Assembly: GCA_023399355.1 (NCBI GenBank)
Contig: JAEWQC010000005.1
Location: forward strand, 1-7,181
Source: Bacillota bacterium
Lineage (GTDB): Bacteria > Bacillota > Clostridia > Acetivibrionales > DTU013
DNA length: 7,181 bases
Direction: 5' to 3'
Part shown: positions 6,001 through 7,181 of the stretch, in pieces
Layout: each line of letters opens with the position of its first letter
How positions within the stretch are numbered: the first letter of the stretch is position 1
Program-made: the position numbers and the translations under genes
Notes under the pieces: model-generated
What the model was told of the DNA's origin: nothing
Seen by the model: the letters and a program-made list of their open reading frames with translations, nothing else
The model's database searches: none

Positions 6001-7181
6001 TTGCCCTTGTCCGGTATTGTGCCGCCGTTCATCAGACACATTCTTCTCCCCAGCGGTGTTCCTCTGACTATTCTGCTGCACCTGTCATAGAGAATTCTTG
6101 GCTTGACTGAACCGGGTACTTCGGAGGGAGATGGATCCGACAACATTAGCAGCACTGCTTCAAATTGCTTATACGGCAAATCTCTATAAGGATAGGAGCG
6201 GCGTATCAGCTCATAGATCTCCGATGCATTCTGCTCCCCTTCACACGAAATTGAAGTAATCTGCTGTGCCAGTATGTCAAGTGCATTTTGAGGAACTTTA
6301 ATGTTCTCGATTTCATAACGTTTGGACTGATAGGATATAAACGATGAATCGAGAAGGTCTCCCCTTGTCTTTGGAATGAGGACACCCTTGCTTGTTGAAT
6401 CCAGCCTGTGGCCGGACCTTCCTATTCTTTGGAGTACCTGTGAAACGGAACCTGGTGCACTTACCTGCACGACCAGGTCAATCCCGCCTATGTCGATACC
6501 CAGTTCAAGAGAGGAGGTTGCAACAAGGCAGACGATTTCTCCCTCCTTCAACTGGCGTTCCAACTCCTGCCGCACTTCTTTGGAGATGCTGCCATGATGG
6601 GTCCTGACAAAAGGATCACCGGCAAGATTGTTCAGACCTGCGGCAACCAGTTCTGCCACTCTTCTGTTATTCACAAAGATCAACGTTGAATGATGCGCTC
6701 TGATTAACGCAAGCAGCTCGGAATAGATGGCGGGCCAGATCGTATTTTCAGGCAACACCTTCATATCCTTCACAGGCAGGCTGACCGTAAGCTCAAAGGG
6801 TCTTCTTCTGTCACAATCGATGATACTGATATTTCTGGTCCCGGAAGAGATATCATTTCCTGAGAGAAAATGCGCAGCTTCCTCAAGCGGATTAATCGTG
6901 GCAGTGAGACCGATACGTTTTAGCGGCTTCCCGGCAATGCGTTCCAGCCGTTCCATCGTAACAGCCATATGAACACCTCGTTTATTGGCGCATATGGAAT
7001 GAATCTCATCCACAATCAGATATTCAACCTGTGTAAAGAGGTTTCTGCAGGACTCCGATGTGAGCATGATGTATAGAGATTCCGGTGTGGTGATCAAAAT
7101 ATCGGGAGGGAACTTCAGCATCCTGGTTCTATCCTTCCGGGGGGTATCCCCAGTTCTCACCGCAACCTCAATATCAGGCAG
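3045..7181 (-). CDS. lhr: Lhr-type superfamily 2 DNA/RNA helicase, 5' end beyond window
   Basis: Lhr proteins are ATP-driven 3'-to-5' translocases that unwind DNA and RNA:DNA duplexes and take part in DNA repair. The open frame runs to the edge (1378 codons), so the GTG at 7160 is not the start. About 110 N-terminal residues, with the P-loop, are missing, giving an estimated 1490 in all, like full-length Lhr. Counting from 7160: RTGDT (2-6), TPESL (25-29), DEIH (51-54), GLTAT (84-88), FVNNRR (162-167), ATSSLELGIDIG (214-225) and QRIGRSGH (244-251). The Lhr-specific region follows: NGGTIPD (378-384), PFWMGD (446-451) and PLWIQRLRCAEA (631-642). The C-terminal half has the PFTAKELG winged helix (893-900), ILPSRIAGYDP (1008-1018), WSGIITND (1108-1115) and DPANPY (1246-1251). 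The C-terminal domain of E. coli Lhr has reported uracil-DNA glycosylase activity; whether this one does cannot be told. No stops or frameshifts were seen. Confidence 0.95.
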   Translation of the reverse strand: MPDIEVAVRTGDTPRKDRTRMLKFPPDILITTPESLYIMLTSESCRNLFTQVEYLIVDEIHSICANKRGVHMAVTMERLERIAGKPLKRIGLTATINPLEEAAHFLSGNDISSGTRNISIIDCDRRRPFELTVSLPVKDMKVLPENTIWPAIYSELLALIRAHHSTLIFVNNRRVAELVAAGLNNLAGDPFVRTHHGSISKEVRQELERQLKEGEIVCLVATSSLELGIDIGGIDLVVQVSAPGSVSQVLQRIGRSGHRLDSTSKGVLIPKTRGDLLDSSFISYQSKRYEIENIKVPQNALDILAQQITSISCEGEQNASEIYELIRRSYPYRDLPYKQFEAVLLMLSDPSPSEVPGSVKPRILYDRCSRIVRGTPLGRRMCLMNGGTIPDKGNYAVYLQDTGLKLGELQEEFVFESRLGERFFLGSTVWKIDKIEKDRVIVSPSNASGAKIPFWMGDKTLRTYETGKRLGEFLDNLEENYDKNEFIDTMSKQCGLDKTAAENLRTYICDQLSCTGHLPGSNRIICEHFSDETGDRRILIHSPFGDKIHAPLAVLLHSKLSGQLHCRMEYISNNDGILFHLFGYTGKLSNIFSLIDRESLEKELFELLPKAPLFNINLRYNLTRSLLVQMNGFGKRTPLWIQRLRCAEAAEAVLTKPDHPVVLETYRECMNDIFDIGSLYHFIESISAGRIKVLDVYTERPSPFSAELLLNFWQIYQYAYDLPVAERRNQLLVNDRDFIQLTAGVNGEYELIDPRAVKVVEKELDNYKFSRKLANADELFYFLHSFGELKAEPYSSNVFTEANSTVLSNYLSQLELQRRIIRISIDESCDDYWITAEDYPLYCAAAGKDAEFGLLKTGFPGEEKEIKALDLLSSYIFMVAPGEKDSVIRLLRRHILFRGPFTAKELGQKYAFKARLVQEALMSMVSTGEIVRLKEASAEEEVIYCHRKVYERIKQKTIVMARSDIKPKAPEAYCSFLFNRHMPGDNVLPPDEKLLEVLKYLHGQYYPVTWWEDFILPSRIAGYDPKMLDVLCATGSVRWMGRIGKKTREAAFFPVNEEDISGETIEPQTDFTTDDFETKLLETLDNRGASFLKDLSRLLATAPAELLAKLERLVWSGIITNDSFSIARYYMDNDKKNSPWMKYNTYPNMGRWYRTGGSVHGQEETALPVYINELLDRYGIISRDITVCENGIYKWSEVYTWLKNNEFNSGIKRGFYVSGLSGIQFARSRDIEIIRIQDSTQPEDNYVTLCSCDPANPYKDILAKSFNVMTASRSAKHQGTAIVFRNGAPVLSIKEYGACIMPLTDSRDILVKAAANFIRAFHSRMLWTGRKNLFTEFWKEAENEKEPCKIEDSPLYDTLLELGFERGYSGITLWRKSI

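Noticed and set aside
7158..7160. GTG as the start codon of lhr
   Set aside because: The frame is open for seven more codons to the window edge, reading LPDIEVA, which fits the Lhr sequence just before RTGDT, and the essential P-loop must lie further upstream.

Overview
The window reads as chromosomal DNA of a low-to-moderate GC Firmicute, most likely a member of the Clostridia. The basis is the gene order ylxM-ffh-rpsP-khpA-rimM, strong AGGAGG-type ribosome binding sites, and protein sequences close to the usual clostridial forms. No lower rank can be supported. All six recognisable genes lie on the minus strand, so transcription runs from high to low coordinates. I see no mobile element, CRISPR array, rRNA or tRNA.

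In transcription order, the right-hand 4.1 kb is one very large gene cut by the window edge: a full-architecture Lhr-type superfamily 2 helicase (helicase core plus long C-terminal region), lacking only roughly its first 110 residues. A 243-bp spacer follows. It carries an inverted repeat touching the lhr stop, a short broken open frame of unknown meaning, and a near-consensus housekeeping promoter whose start region lies inside a palindrome. That promoter drives ylxM, ffh, rpsP, khpA and rimM. The first four are tightly packed (gaps of 3, 35 and 21 bp), and rimM runs off the left edge, probably towards trmD and rplS.

The operon joins two linked tasks. Ffh is the signal recognition particle GTPase for co-translational targeting to the membrane, with YlxM as its usual small partner. 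bS16, KhpA and RimM serve the small ribosomal subunit and RNA binding.

No large undescribed system is visible. The least explained parts are non-coding. One is the 180-bp khpA-rimM spacer, where three neighbouring stems share bases so that they cannot all form together, followed by a long bulged hairpin just before rimM. The other is the palindrome over the ylxM transcription start, which looks like an operator. Both are inferences from base pairing read by eye; no folding energies or database searches were available.
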